64,000 nucleotides of DNA from Roseburia rectibacter (GTDB taxonomy: Bacteria > Bacillota > Clostridia > Lachnospirales > Lachnospiraceae), in NCBI RefSeq assembly GCF_014287515.2, contig NZ_CP092473.1:2879001-2943000 (forward strand), in the 5' to 3' direction. Positions 45,199 through 53,370 of this stretch are shown piece by piece. The notes beneath the pieces are model-generated. The model had not been told where the DNA came from. It searched no databases and worked only from the letters and a program-made list of their open reading frames with translations. Numbering within the stretch: position 1 is the first letter of the stretch; each line of letters begins with the position of its first letter. A program made the position numbers and the translations under genes.

Positions 45199-45415
45199 AA
45201 GAAATCTCCGGATTTTAAGAATTCTCCCTGCTTAAATGTGTGGATAATAAAAGCATTGAAAATTCTTACAATTTTGATCTGTGGATAGAATGGCATATAT
45301 GCCTGTATAGATAATTCAGAATGTCATGCTTTGTATGGATTTTAGCATATTGCTTATATTATGTCATTAAAAACACCTTATTTTAATTATATTTGTAAGT
45401 ATTGCACAAAAAAAT
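45199..45415. repeat. Conserved 5' region of Rpn copy C
   Basis: Near-identical to 38622-38841, with the same TGGCATATATGCC palindrome and TGTGTGGATAATAAAAGC block. The match ends beside the terminator at 45410-45442. Confidence 0.8.
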
Positions 45416-45442
45416 AGCATATAATTTCTACATGCTATTTTT
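45410..45442 (-). terminator. Terminator after the AlkD-like gene
   Basis: AAAAATAGCAT and ATGCTATTTTT pair around an 11-nt loop, 48 bp past the stop of the AlkD-like gene; T tracts on both strands. Confidence 0.75.
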
Positions 45443-45489
45443 AATAAAATATTTTATCTGCATAATCAGTAACTATCCGCTTATAACTT

Positions 45490-46179
45490 TTACAATTTTC
45501 TTTTCATTCTGCGCAAAATCTCTTTGTCATCAGCCGATATACGGTAAGATTCTATCATTTTCTGAATTGCCTTATTGTATGTCTCATCATCCAGGTGATT
45601 ATTAAGCAAAAACGCATGTGTCTCCTTTGGAAATTTTGCATATGCAGTTGCAATGCCCCACGCGACTCCCATTTTCCGGTAATACCCCGGATGATCAAGA
45701 CTATCCCACACAGACAGCACACGCGCAATATACTCCTCTGTCAGGAAATGATCCATCAGCATGACGGCAACGACACGCTGCGCAAATTCATGATCAGATT
45801 TTGCATAAAGCATCAGAAAATCCCATACTTTTTCACGGTATTTCTGTGCAATTTTAAAAGTAGCACAAAAGCAGTCATTGACTGACCAGTCATGTATCTT
45901 CGGGATAAACGTCCGTACATACTCCAAAAGCTCATTGATTTCTCCCTTTGCATATCCAATCACGAGCCCCTGCAGCATGATTTCCTCATAAGTATCACAG
46001 ACAGCATGATCTAAATATCCCCGCCAGTCCTCTTTTGCAATCTTTTTCGCAAGAGTTCGCAGTTTTGGGATACGCACACCTAAAATCCGGTCTGCTCCGG
46101 GAATCAGACCGGATGTAAACTTCTGAAATTTTGATTCTGCTTCCGCATCTAACCATGCACGGATTTCTTCATTTGTCAT
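45490..46179 (-). CDS. DNA alkylation repair protein (AlkD-like HEAT repeats)
   Basis: 229 residues from ATG 46179 (AGGAG, 8 nt). All-helical. The motifs GVRIPKLRTLAKKIAK (about 33-48), EEIMLQGLVIGYAK (about 66-80) and IHDWSVNDCFCATFKIA (about 95-111) are typical of the AlkD / YwqG-like DNA alkylation repair family. That family flips or senses alkylated bases through stacked HEAT-like repeats; the WSVxD motif holds the catalytic-site Asp in AlkD. It starts 35 bp from the edge of the composite element. Confidence 0.9.
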   Translation of the reverse strand: MTNEEIRAWLDAEAESKFQKFTSGLIPGADRILGVRIPKLRTLAKKIAKEDWRGYLDHAVCDTYEEIMLQGLVIGYAKGEINELLEYVRTFIPKIHDWSVNDCFCATFKIAQKYREKVWDFLMLYAKSDHEFAQRVVAVMLMDHFLTEEYIARVLSVWDSLDHPGYYRKMGVAWGIATAYAKFPKETHAFLLNNHLDDETYNKAIQKMIESYRISADDKEILRRMKRKL

Positions 46180-46220
46180 ATGTAATTCTCCTATGTTTAT
46201 CATGAATTACTCAACAAATG

Positions 46221-46565
46221 CTGGTTTGTGGGTGACATGAGTTTCCTTGTGTAGGGTGGTTCTGGGGGTTTACGATTGGCAAATTGCATCAAGCCGGGAC
46301 TCGTTTTGTTCCGTTGTACGAAAATAAGTCAATCTAAGGCTGCCTGGTATAGGTTGTGGCGGAGTGACGTGTGCGTCTTAAACGCCCCGTCCGGGGGCAT
46401 TAAGACTTGTGCTGCCGTCCGTGGCAGCACAACACTGTGTTACGAACAGGCAGACTAAGATTGCCTAATTTTCTCCCAAAGTCACAAAACAGATCCCGGC
46501 TTGATGCGATTTGCCAGCCGCAAGGCTGTGAACCACCCTTCGCCGGGGAACTCATTTTACAACCT
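46221..46565 (-). repeat. Structured element E1 (large imperfect inverted repeat with apical hairpins)
   Basis: Outer arms GGGTGGTTC/GAACCACCC (46254-46262, 46530-46538). Next, 46277-46299 pairs with 46494-46516 (22 of 23). Then looser arms run to about 46345 and 46448. The centre holds hairpins at 46375-46406 (GTCTTAA..GCCCC stem) and 46407-46432 (TTGTGCTGCC stem, loop GTCCGT). The markers CGGAGTGACGTG (46360-46371) and a 24-nt block at 46466-46489 recur, inverted, in E2. Confidence 0.7.
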
Positions 46566-46887
46566 TGGGGGTTCGTAAATTTTTAATGTTTGTGTCTGAA
46601 TCAGATTAAAAAATATTTCCAAATAACTATGTTTAATAGATTATTATCGGTTTGATAATACTGGAAAAACCTCAATGTATCCCGTTATGCCTACTTTTAT
46701 TGCTATACACATTTGAAAAAATATTCTGTGTTATTTGGTCTGACAATTTACGAAATAATTCATGTAATACAATGTAGTAGATGGAAATTCTGGAGAGTCA
46801 TCAGGCTGAATATCAGTGATACAGCACATTAGGATTTTAAGCATATTCTCATTCGTGCGAATATCAAAAATTCACACCCACGCCCCC

Positions 46888-47223
46888 AATTTTGAGATGA
46901 ACCGCCCACCCAAATGGTGTTCATAACCTGAAGTCTGGCATCTTGCGCAAAGCCGAAGTAATTTTGTGACTTTGGGAGAAAATTAGAAAATCTTAGTGTG
47001 TCTGTAGATACACAGTGATGTTCTGCCACGGATGGCAGAACAAGGCTTCACGAGCCACGGATGGCTCGTTGAACGCCGGTCACGTCACTCCGAGAAAATC
47101 TAACTCAGACACACTTAGACTTTTCTTATTTTCGTACAATGGAACCAAAATTAACTCCGGCTTTGCGCAAGATGCCACTCACAGACCTGCGACACACCAT
47201 TGGGACGGGCGATTTATTTCATA
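46888..47223 (+). repeat. Structured element E2, inverted relative of E1
   Basis: Arms: 46890-46920 against 47195-47222 (..CGCCC..AATGGTGT type), TGGCATCTTGCGCAAAGCC(G) against its complement at 47159-47176, and TCTTAGTGTGTCTG near 47000 against 47104-47118. The apical hairpins are at 47020-47041 (GTTCTGCC, loop ACGGAT, GGCAGAAC) and 47050-47069 (ACGAGCC, loop ACGGAT, GGCTCGT). The 12-nt marker (47081-47092) and 24-nt block (46962-46985) are identical to E1 in the opposite orientation. Confidence 0.7.
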
Positions 47224-47283
47224 ACCAAACCAGCATTTGTCAGTTTTCATTATCCTACCACACAAGCCAACCGAATACCACTT

Positions 47284-47976
47284 TTAATTTTCATAGAGTT
47301 CCCCATCCACAATACGCACCACTCTCTTCGCATGTTCAGCAACGCTCAGATCGTGTGTGATCATAACGATCGTATTTCCCATATCACTTAACCGCTGAAA
47401 CAGTTTTAACACTTCTTTTCCGCTGTTGCGGTCTAAGGCACCGGTCGGCTCATCTGCAAGCAGAATTGCCGGCTGACCGACTAAGGCACGTGCAATCGCA
47501 ACACGCTGCTGCTGACCACCGGAAAGTTCGTTTGGTTTATGATCGATACGCTCTGCAAGCCCTAACATTGCAATGGTATCCATACTTGCATCCTTTGCTT
47601 CTTTTAAATTCATCCCGCGCATTAAAAGTGGCATAACAATATTTTGAAGCACATTATAAGTTGGAATCAGATGATATTTCTGAAAAATAAATCCTATCTT
47701 CTGGTTGCGGATATTAGTCAGTTCCTTTTCCTTTGCCATCTCAATCTCAACACCGTCAAGATTATAAGTTCCCCCGTCCATAACATCCATGCAGCCGATA
47801 ATGTTCATCAGGGTACTTTTACCAGAACCGGATGGTCCTAAGATAGCAAGATATTCCCCTTTTTCAACGGTCAGTGAAATGTCTTTTAACACATGCAGCG
47901 AATTAGCTCCCATTTTATAGGATTTGTTAACATTTTGCATGGTGATGATTTCAGGTAAATGCTGTGCTGCGTCCAT
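47284..47976 (-). CDS. ABC transporter ATPase (MacB/LolD type)
   Basis: 230 residues, start ATG 47976 with AAAGGAG. Walker A GPSGSGKST (about 49-57), Q-loop FIFQKYHLIPTYNV, signature LSGGQQQR (about 147-154), Walker B ILLADEPTGALD and the H-loop MITHDLSV are all intact. It belongs to the group that works with MacB/FtsX permeases in export or envelope remodelling. Last gene of the operon that starts at 53130, with the FtsX-type permease gene at 48678-50129. Confidence 0.95.
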   Translation of the reverse strand: MDAAQHLPEIITMQNVNKSYKMGANSLHVLKDISLTVEKGEYLAILGPSGSGKSTLMNIIGCMDVMDGGTYNLDGVEIEMAKEKELTNIRNQKIGFIFQKYHLIPTYNVLQNIVMPLLMRGMNLKEAKDASMDTIAMLGLAERIDHKPNELSGGQQQRVAIARALVGQPAILLADEPTGALDRNSGKEVLKLFQRLSDMGNTIVMITHDLSVAEHAKRVVRIVDGELYEN

Positions 47977-48050
47977 ATATGCTCCTTTCTTTGTGTGTGA
48001 CTCATTATGTGTATAACCCTTTATATATGACTCTTTGTATGCGGCTTACA

Positions 48051-48593
48051 TTACTGTAACATCCAGATTTCTTCGATCACATCATTGCCGCTTATGTCTG
48101 TTTCTACCAAAATCTTAAGCAGATCACCTGCGGCAAGACGTGAAAAGGTAGTTTCCGTATCTGATGCAGTATGTACGGTTACACCAACAGGAATCAGCGT
48201 TGTGACTGTCTCACCTGTCATATCTGACATGCCACCCGGTGCGTCTGACGGCATCTTGGTGCTGTCCATATCTGGTGGCACCTGCCCTGCCTGGTCACTG
48301 CTGTCCTGTTCAGTTGACGTACCACTCATATCCGCCGGTGCCTGTCTGTTTCCAGCCTGTTCCATACTGTCAGAATCCGCATTTTCTTCTGCCGCTTTCG
48401 CCACTGACTCATCCACTTCCATATAAGTTATCTCGTTCCCATCAATCGACGAAACATACGCATAAACATACTTCTGATTATCCCCTAACGAACTTCCCTC
48501 TGCCTCTGTTCTCCTCATCCGCCACATCACACCTGCACCAATGAGAATAATCACTATTAAAATTACAACTATAACTGTTACTTTCTTCTTCAT
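48051..48593 (-). CDS. Membrane-anchored Met/Ser/Asp-rich protein of the ABC exporter operon
   Basis: 180 residues from ATG 48593 (AAGG site); the preceding in-frame TTG is less likely. One N-terminal membrane segment (KVTVIVVILIVIILIGAGVM), then a strand-forming part (YVYAYVSSIDGNEITYMEVD), a disordered stretch rich in Ser, Asp, Gln, Met and Pro (residues 70-125) and a C-terminal beta part (LIPVGVTVHTASDTETTFSR LAAGDLLKILVE). No known family recognised; it may sit on the outer face with the exporter. It lies between the permease and ATPase genes of one operon. Confidence 0.75.
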   Translation of the reverse strand: MKKKVTVIVVILIVIILIGAGVMWRMRRTEAEGSSLGDNQKYVYAYVSSIDGNEITYMEVDESVAKAAEENADSDSMEQAGNRQAPADMSGTSTEQDSSDQAGQVPPDMDSTKMPSDAPGGMSDMTGETVTTLIPVGVTVHTASDTETTFSRLAAGDLLKILVETDISGNDVIEEIWMLQ

Positions 48594-48677
48594 CAAATAC
48601 CTTTACCCTTCTAAAGCATTTCGAAAAACCTGCAAAACTCTCTATAACGTAAACTCTTTCAAAATCTTTTTCAACCT

Positions 48678-50129
48678 TTACTCTGCTCCAAGTGCCTCCA
48701 CCGGCACCAGTTTCGACGCCTTATATGCCGGATAGAATCCAAACAGTGTTCCCGTGATGAGTGCAAACAATAATGCGATCAGAAATGCCGCCGGCGTCAG
48801 TTCGACACGTACTCCAAGATATCTGGCCACCGGGGTGACAAGCAGACTTGCAATGACGCCCAGCACTCCCCCAATCAGGCTGATTGCTGCAGCTTCAGCC
48901 AAAAATTCAAACAGAATTTTTTTCTGTGAACAGCCGATTGCCTTTAAAATACCGATCTCATTGGTGCGCTCTTTGACTGACACAAACAGCACATTCATAA
49001 TTCCTATACCGCCGACCACAAATACGATAGCCGCCATTGCGATCAGAAGCATCGTCAGAATTTCATTCGATGCCGACGCAGCTTCCATCTTGCTTCCCGC
49101 ATCCTCAAAAGTAAACTCTGCATTTGGATAGGAAGTTGCAAGTACTTCTGTGATTTCTTCCGTGACACCGGATACGTTGCTTACATCTTCTGCGATCACA
49201 GTGATCGTCGGATTCACATTTGTTCCCACTAAATATTTTACCCCTGTCGCATATGGAATAAAAATGGAATCATCCGGGCTGATGCCGGATGCCACCGTCC
49301 CCATGGAAGACAGAACTCCGTTAACCACATAAGAACGGTCGTCTATATAGATCACACTGCCATATGCATCGATCGCACTTCCAAAAATTTCTTCTGCAAC
49401 AGATACACCAAGCACACAGACTTTCTCTTTATTTTCATCATCAGATTCTGTGATAAAATCCCCGACTGCAAGACTCAGATTACTGATGGATGCATAATTA
49501 TCTTTTACTCCTGCGATCGAATAGGTCTGTGCCTCATCAAGATCCCCGCCATCCACCGCAGATCTGGTCGTATAGGATATCGTTGCCGCCGAAATTCCGG
49601 AAACAAAGGTTTCAATATCATCCACATCATCTTCATCCAATGTGATATTTTCCTGATTCATGCGGTCTTCCATATCACTTCCACCGCCAAAGAAGCCTCC
49701 CATGCCCCCCGGCATGCCGCCTCCGTCACCACCAGGTCCGCCGCCATTTCCACCAGACGGACCACCACCAAAGGAATCACCGCCGCCGGAAAATCCTCTC
49801 GAAGAACCACCAGAGCCTACCATGGAAGAACTGCTGCCGGATGGTGCCCCGCCACCGGATGGCATCATCATCATACCAGAACCTGATGAATCACCGGAAT
49901 CCTGATTTCCACCACGATTTTTATCTCCACCGTCATAGGAAATATCGATCGCACCTGCATTTAAGTTTTTAAACTGGTCTGCCACATCCTCCTGGCCACC
50001 TTTTCCAATGGCGATCACCATCACGATCGTCGCCGCACCAACAATGATACCGATCGAAGTCATGATCGTTTTAAATTTATTCTGGGTAATATTGATCCAG
50101 ACCAGTCTTAATAATTCAGATGGTTTCAT
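48678..50129 (-). CDS. MacB-like ABC exporter permease with Gly/Ser/Met-rich extracellular insert
   Basis: 483 residues. It has a MacB_PCD N-terminus (ELLRLVWINITQNKFKTIMT, SIGIIVGAATIVMVIAIGKG), a large extracellular domain, then the FtsX domain with three C-terminal membrane segments (about 355-475; KERTNEIGILKAIGCS). Residues 65-155 are an unusual low-complexity insert dominated by Gly, Ser, Asp and Met (GGGPSGGNGGGPGGDGGG and similar). Its start overlaps the upstream gene by 4 bp (ATGA). It partners the ATPase at 47284-47976 and the two fusion proteins; substrate unknown. Confidence 0.9.
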   Translation of the reverse strand: MKPSELLRLVWINITQNKFKTIMTSIGIIVGAATIVMVIAIGKGGQEDVADQFKNLNAGAIDISYDGGDKNRGGNQDSGDSSGSGMMMMPSGGGAPSGSSSSMVGSGGSSRGFSGGGDSFGGGPSGGNGGGPGGDGGGMPGGMGGFFGGGSDMEDRMNQENITLDEDDVDDIETFVSGISAATISYTTRSAVDGGDLDEAQTYSIAGVKDNYASISNLSLAVGDFITESDDENKEKVCVLGVSVAEEIFGSAIDAYGSVIYIDDRSYVVNGVLSSMGTVASGISPDDSIFIPYATGVKYLVGTNVNPTITVIAEDVSNVSGVTEEITEVLATSYPNAEFTFEDAGSKMEAASASNEILTMLLIAMAAIVFVVGGIGIMNVLFVSVKERTNEIGILKAIGCSQKKILFEFLAEAAAISLIGGVLGVIASLLVTPVARYLGVRVELTPAAFLIALLFALITGTLFGFYPAYKASKLVPVEALGAE

Positions 50130-51574
50130 TCGTTTGTCACCTGACTTTCTATCAGAACCGTTTCTCCCTCGGAAAGTCCTTCCGTGATCTCCACATTGAC
50201 ACCGTCAGAAAATCCGGTCGTAACTTCTTTCTTTTCAATAGTTCCATCACTGTTTTTGACTTTCACATAAGATGCAGTTCCTTCGTTGATGACCGCCTTA
50301 TTTGAAACATAAACAACATTTGTTACCTGTTTTTCAATAAACGTCACATTTCCGGTCATATCGGTATAAATACCATCCACATCACCGCTTAATTTTACCG
50401 TCACATTATAAGAAACCGTGGAAGAACCGCTTGATACAGAAGTATCGATACTTTCAACTTCGCCGGAAAAAGTCTGGTCTTCGTAAGCGTTAAGGTCTAT
50501 CATGACCTCATCCCCGATCGCAATACCGGAAATATCTTCCTCCGAAACGGATACTGTCATCGTCACTGCATCCGTGTCCGCAAATGTTACAATATCCGTA
50601 CCTGCGGACAGATCATCTCCTGCCTCATAGCCGACTGACATGATCGTACCGTCATAATCTGAATAGATCGTGCCATCACCCACAAATTCTTCAAACTCAG
50701 CTAATGCTTCTTTTGCTTCTGTCAGTGTATCTTCCGCTGTTTCCACAGAAACATCCACACCAGTCACATCTGCAGAGTACTGGCTGTCTGCATTTTCATA
50801 GTTTAACATTGCTTCTTTATATTTTTTCTCTGCCTCAACGGATTTTGTGGTATATGCACTCTTTGCTGCTTTTAATTTGTTATATAACTTATTGTAATTC
50901 TCCTGTTCCGTTGCGAGAGATTCACTTAAATCCATGCCACCATCGATCATTTCCTGATAATAATTAAGAAGTGCCTGTGACTCATCCACTGCTTCCTGTG
51001 CTTCATCCACTGCATCCTGCAGTTCACTGATCGTTGTCTCATATTCTTCCTGCGCCACACTTCCCTCTGCCACACTTAAGTTATAAGAATAGCTGGCACT
51101 TACCTTTTCTTTCGCTAAACTAAGTGCTGCAGAGTTATAATCTGCCGAAGCCTCCGTCACAGCTTCTTTTAATTTTTTCCGATATTTTTCAATACTGTCA
51201 TCTGTCAATTTCAGCAGTGCATCGCCTGCCTTTACCTGCTGTCCAACTGAAATATACACTTCCTCTACCTCTAACGCCACCGAAGAATTACCTGTTGACG
51301 TTCCTGATGCCTGCGTTCCACTTGTCTGTCCACTTCCTGAATCCGAAGATATACTTATATCCTCGTCCATATCCTGTGAGATACTTCCGATCGTCACGCT
51401 TCCGCTCTCCGTAATTCCAACTGTAAGAGTTCCATATCCCGCTGTCGTCTCTTTATAGACGGTCTCTGATTCCGCGCTGTCCGAAAACTGGTGTGCATAT
51501 ACACTGATCCCTCCTATCATAAGAAGGGCTGCTGCGCCTAACGAAAGAATTACTGCCACCTTTTTCTTTTTCAT
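50126..51574 (-). CDS. HlyD/MacA-family membrane-fusion protein, second copy
   Basis: 482 residues: N-terminal signal anchor (KKKKVAVILSLGAAALLMIGG), biotinyl-lipoyl halves around a long coiled coil (about 115-265; EVEEVYISVGQQVKAGDALLKL before it, GTIYSDYDGTIMSVGYEAGD after it) and C-terminal beta-barrel domains (ITEGLSEGETVLIESQVTNE). The start overlaps the upstream gene by 4 bp. In Gram-positive bacteria these adaptors join MacB-type exporters to extracellular function. About 30-40 percent like 51571-53130 by eye, so a duplication. Confidence 0.88.
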   Translation of the reverse strand: MKKKKVAVILSLGAAALLMIGGISVYAHQFSDSAESETVYKETTAGYGTLTVGITESGSVTIGSISQDMDEDISISSDSGSGQTSGTQASGTSTGNSSVALEVEEVYISVGQQVKAGDALLKLTDDSIEKYRKKLKEAVTEASADYNSAALSLAKEKVSASYSYNLSVAEGSVAQEEYETTISELQDAVDEAQEAVDESQALLNYYQEMIDGGMDLSESLATEQENYNKLYNKLKAAKSAYTTKSVEAEKKYKEAMLNYENADSQYSADVTGVDVSVETAEDTLTEAKEALAEFEEFVGDGTIYSDYDGTIMSVGYEAGDDLSAGTDIVTFADTDAVTMTVSVSEEDISGIAIGDEVMIDLNAYEDQTFSGEVESIDTSVSSGSSTVSYNVTVKLSGDVDGIYTDMTGNVTFIEKQVTNVVYVSNKAVINEGTASYVKVKNSDGTIEKKEVTTGFSDGVNVEITEGLSEGETVLIESQVTNE

Positions 51575-53130
51575 TCTGTTTTTTCCTCCTGTTCTCCCTG
51601 GAATATAACGGTTGCGGAAGAACCGGAACCAAGTTTTCCATCCGGATTGTCAATTGAAATAATCACCGCGTAAGTGACATTAGAAACACTTTCTCCAGTC
51701 GTTGCCGAAGATGCGATCGATGAAACAGTTCCTGTTACTGCTCCTTCCCGGTTTCCTGATATCATGACAGATACCTCTTCACCAACATGAACCTGCGCTA
51801 CCTTCTCCTGTGACACTTCCACTGAGATCATGATCGTCTGTGTATCACAATACAACGCAAATGCAGTACCCGGCTGCAGCGTATCTCCTGCCTCATAAGG
51901 CACTGCTGCGATCGTTCTATCCTCATCTGCAGTAACAACACCATTTTCCAACGCAATCAGTGCAGTCTGTTCTTCTTTTAATGTATCAAGTGTATTCTGT
52001 GCAGATTCCACTGCACTTTCCAGTTCCGAAACAGTTGCCTCATACGTACTTCCCGCATATTTACCTTCCACTACAGCGGTATCATATTCATTTTTCAGTT
52101 CGGCTTTCTGTGTCTTTGCATCACGCGCGGCCTGTTCATAATCAGATTTCAGTTTATCTAAACTCTCTGTCAGTTCTGTAATTTTTGTATTGGTTTCTTC
52201 TACATTTTTATTGTAAGTCTCGACTGCCGAATCAAATTCCTTCTGTGCCTGTTCGAGTTTGCTCTGCGCCGCATCTGCCGCCTGCTGTGCCGCCGTAAGT
52301 ATATCAGACTGCTGCTCTCTTGCCGTGTAATCATCCACTGCCTGCTGTACAATGGAAATCAGCGTATCTGAATCTGCTCCTGCCCCGATCTGCTCCCTGA
52401 TATTTGACAAATCCGCTGATACCGCCTGACTTGTGCTGTTATCAGACTCCTGCGCCTGTGTCAGCGTATCCTGTGCCTGTGCCAACGCCGTCTCTGCCGC
52501 ATCAACTGCCGCCTTTTTCTCATCAATCGCACATTCCACATAATAGTCATTGTTATCAATCTTCGTCTGATATTCAGATATCTGTTCTACTACTTCATCA
52601 TATGCTTCCTTTTTTTCTTCCACTGCAGCATCTAGCGCATCTATCTGCGCCTGATAATTTTCCTCTGCAGTCTGTGCTGTTAAATCGGAATCCTGCTTCG
52701 CGCTCTCTGCGGAAAGTTGTCCACTTGCAAGATCTGCCTTTGCTGTTTTCAGCGTATTTTCAGCGTCATGAATGGCATCTTCATAATATGCCTTTGCTGA
52801 TTCCATGCTTTCATCCGTCAGCTTAAAAAGGGCATCCCCTTTACTCACAGTATCTCCGGATGTGGCATATATCTCTTCTACCGTCATTGTCACTACATTT
52901 ACCGTAAATTCCGGCATCTGGCTTGTTGCACCGATCTGTGTTGTACCATCTTCCGAAAAAGAGCCGTCTGAACTCTCCTGCTGATCTGTATCCTGACCTT
53001 TCTCATTCTGCTCCGTACTGTTCGTCTGTGCTCCGGATGCTATCGCCTGATACCCGATCCCACCTGTCATCACACAAACAGCTGCAATGCCGGCGATCAC
53101 ACTCATCATTCTTTTTCCTGGTTTTCTCAT
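51571..53130 (-). CDS. HlyD/MacA-family membrane-fusion protein, first copy
   Basis: 519 residues from ATG 53130 (GAGG, 7 nt); a GTG four codons earlier is open but poorly placed. N-terminal anchor (RMMSVIAGIAAVCVMTGGIG), an acidic Gln/Ser/Asp-rich linker (33-70), then the lipoyl half-motif VEEIYATSGDTVSKGDALFK (about 85-104), a very long coiled coil (about 105-385, with several heptad blocks) and a barrel domain (VSVMISGNREGAVTGTVSSI). First gene of the five-gene exporter operon. A CCGTTTTAACGG palindrome lies about 30 bp upstream. Confidence 0.88.
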   Translation of the reverse strand: MRKPGKRMMSVIAGIAAVCVMTGGIGYQAIASGAQTNSTEQNEKGQDTDQQESSDGSFSEDGTTQIGATSQMPEFTVNVVTMTVEEIYATSGDTVSKGDALFKLTDESMESAKAYYEDAIHDAENTLKTAKADLASGQLSAESAKQDSDLTAQTAEENYQAQIDALDAAVEEKKEAYDEVVEQISEYQTKIDNNDYYVECAIDEKKAAVDAAETALAQAQDTLTQAQESDNSTSQAVSADLSNIREQIGAGADSDTLISIVQQAVDDYTAREQQSDILTAAQQAADAAQSKLEQAQKEFDSAVETYNKNVEETNTKITELTESLDKLKSDYEQAARDAKTQKAELKNEYDTAVVEGKYAGSTYEATVSELESAVESAQNTLDTLKEEQTALIALENGVVTADEDRTIAAVPYEAGDTLQPGTAFALYCDTQTIMISVEVSQEKVAQVHVGEEVSVMISGNREGAVTGTVSSIASSATTGESVSNVTYAVIISIDNPDGKLGSGSSATVIFQGEQEEKTE

Positions 53131-53276
53131 TATCTTCCTCACTTTCCATACTCACGTGCTCCGTTTTAACGGTATAAAGATAACATCGCAATTTAAAGAA
53201 CAGCTGATTGTAATGTGATGGTTATGTGAAAGAATCGTTAAATATGTGTGTCAGAAATGTACGCCACAAACTACAA

Positions 53277-53314
53277 AGAGCCGGAGCAGCGCATATCCGC
53301 ACTGCTCCGGCTCT
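53277..53314 (-). terminator. GC-rich hairpin after pcp
   Basis: AGAGCCGGAGCAG (53277-53289) pairs perfectly with CTGCTCCGGCTCT (53302-53314). It lies between pcp and the exporter operon promoter region. The T tract is weak, but the 13-bp GC-rich stem should still end pcp transcription. Confidence 0.7.
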
Positions 53315-53370
53315 ATCATTCTATTATTTATAATTTCAACTGTAATATTTCACATACCACCGTCATCTCA

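Larger units (their letters stand above)
46214..47240. mobile_element. Composite gene-free element with 15-bp terminal inverted repeats
   Basis: ACAAATGCTGGTTTG (46214-46228) and its reverse complement (47226-47240) bound about 1.03 kb with no credible gene. Inside are two related structured segments in opposite orientation (46221-46565 and 46888-47223) and a 320-bp AT-rich middle. The whole insert fills a space between the AlkD-like gene and an ABC ATPase gene that would otherwise be about 80 bp. No target-site duplication is obvious. It could be a pair of MITE-like elements, a structured-RNA locus, or both. Confidence 0.6.

Noticed and set aside
46221-47223. E1/E2 considered as tRNA, group II intron or IS200/IS605-type element
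   Set aside because: No tRNA cloverleaf, no domain V-like motif and no transposase gene were found; the long-arm symmetry does not fit those classes.
46276-47391. Short open frames within the composite element
   Set aside because: They run through hairpin stems, lack ribosome binding sites and do not agree between the two copies E1 and E2.
49660-49905. Proline-rich plus-strand frame
   Set aside because: It is the antisense shadow of the Gly-rich insert of the MacB-like permease.
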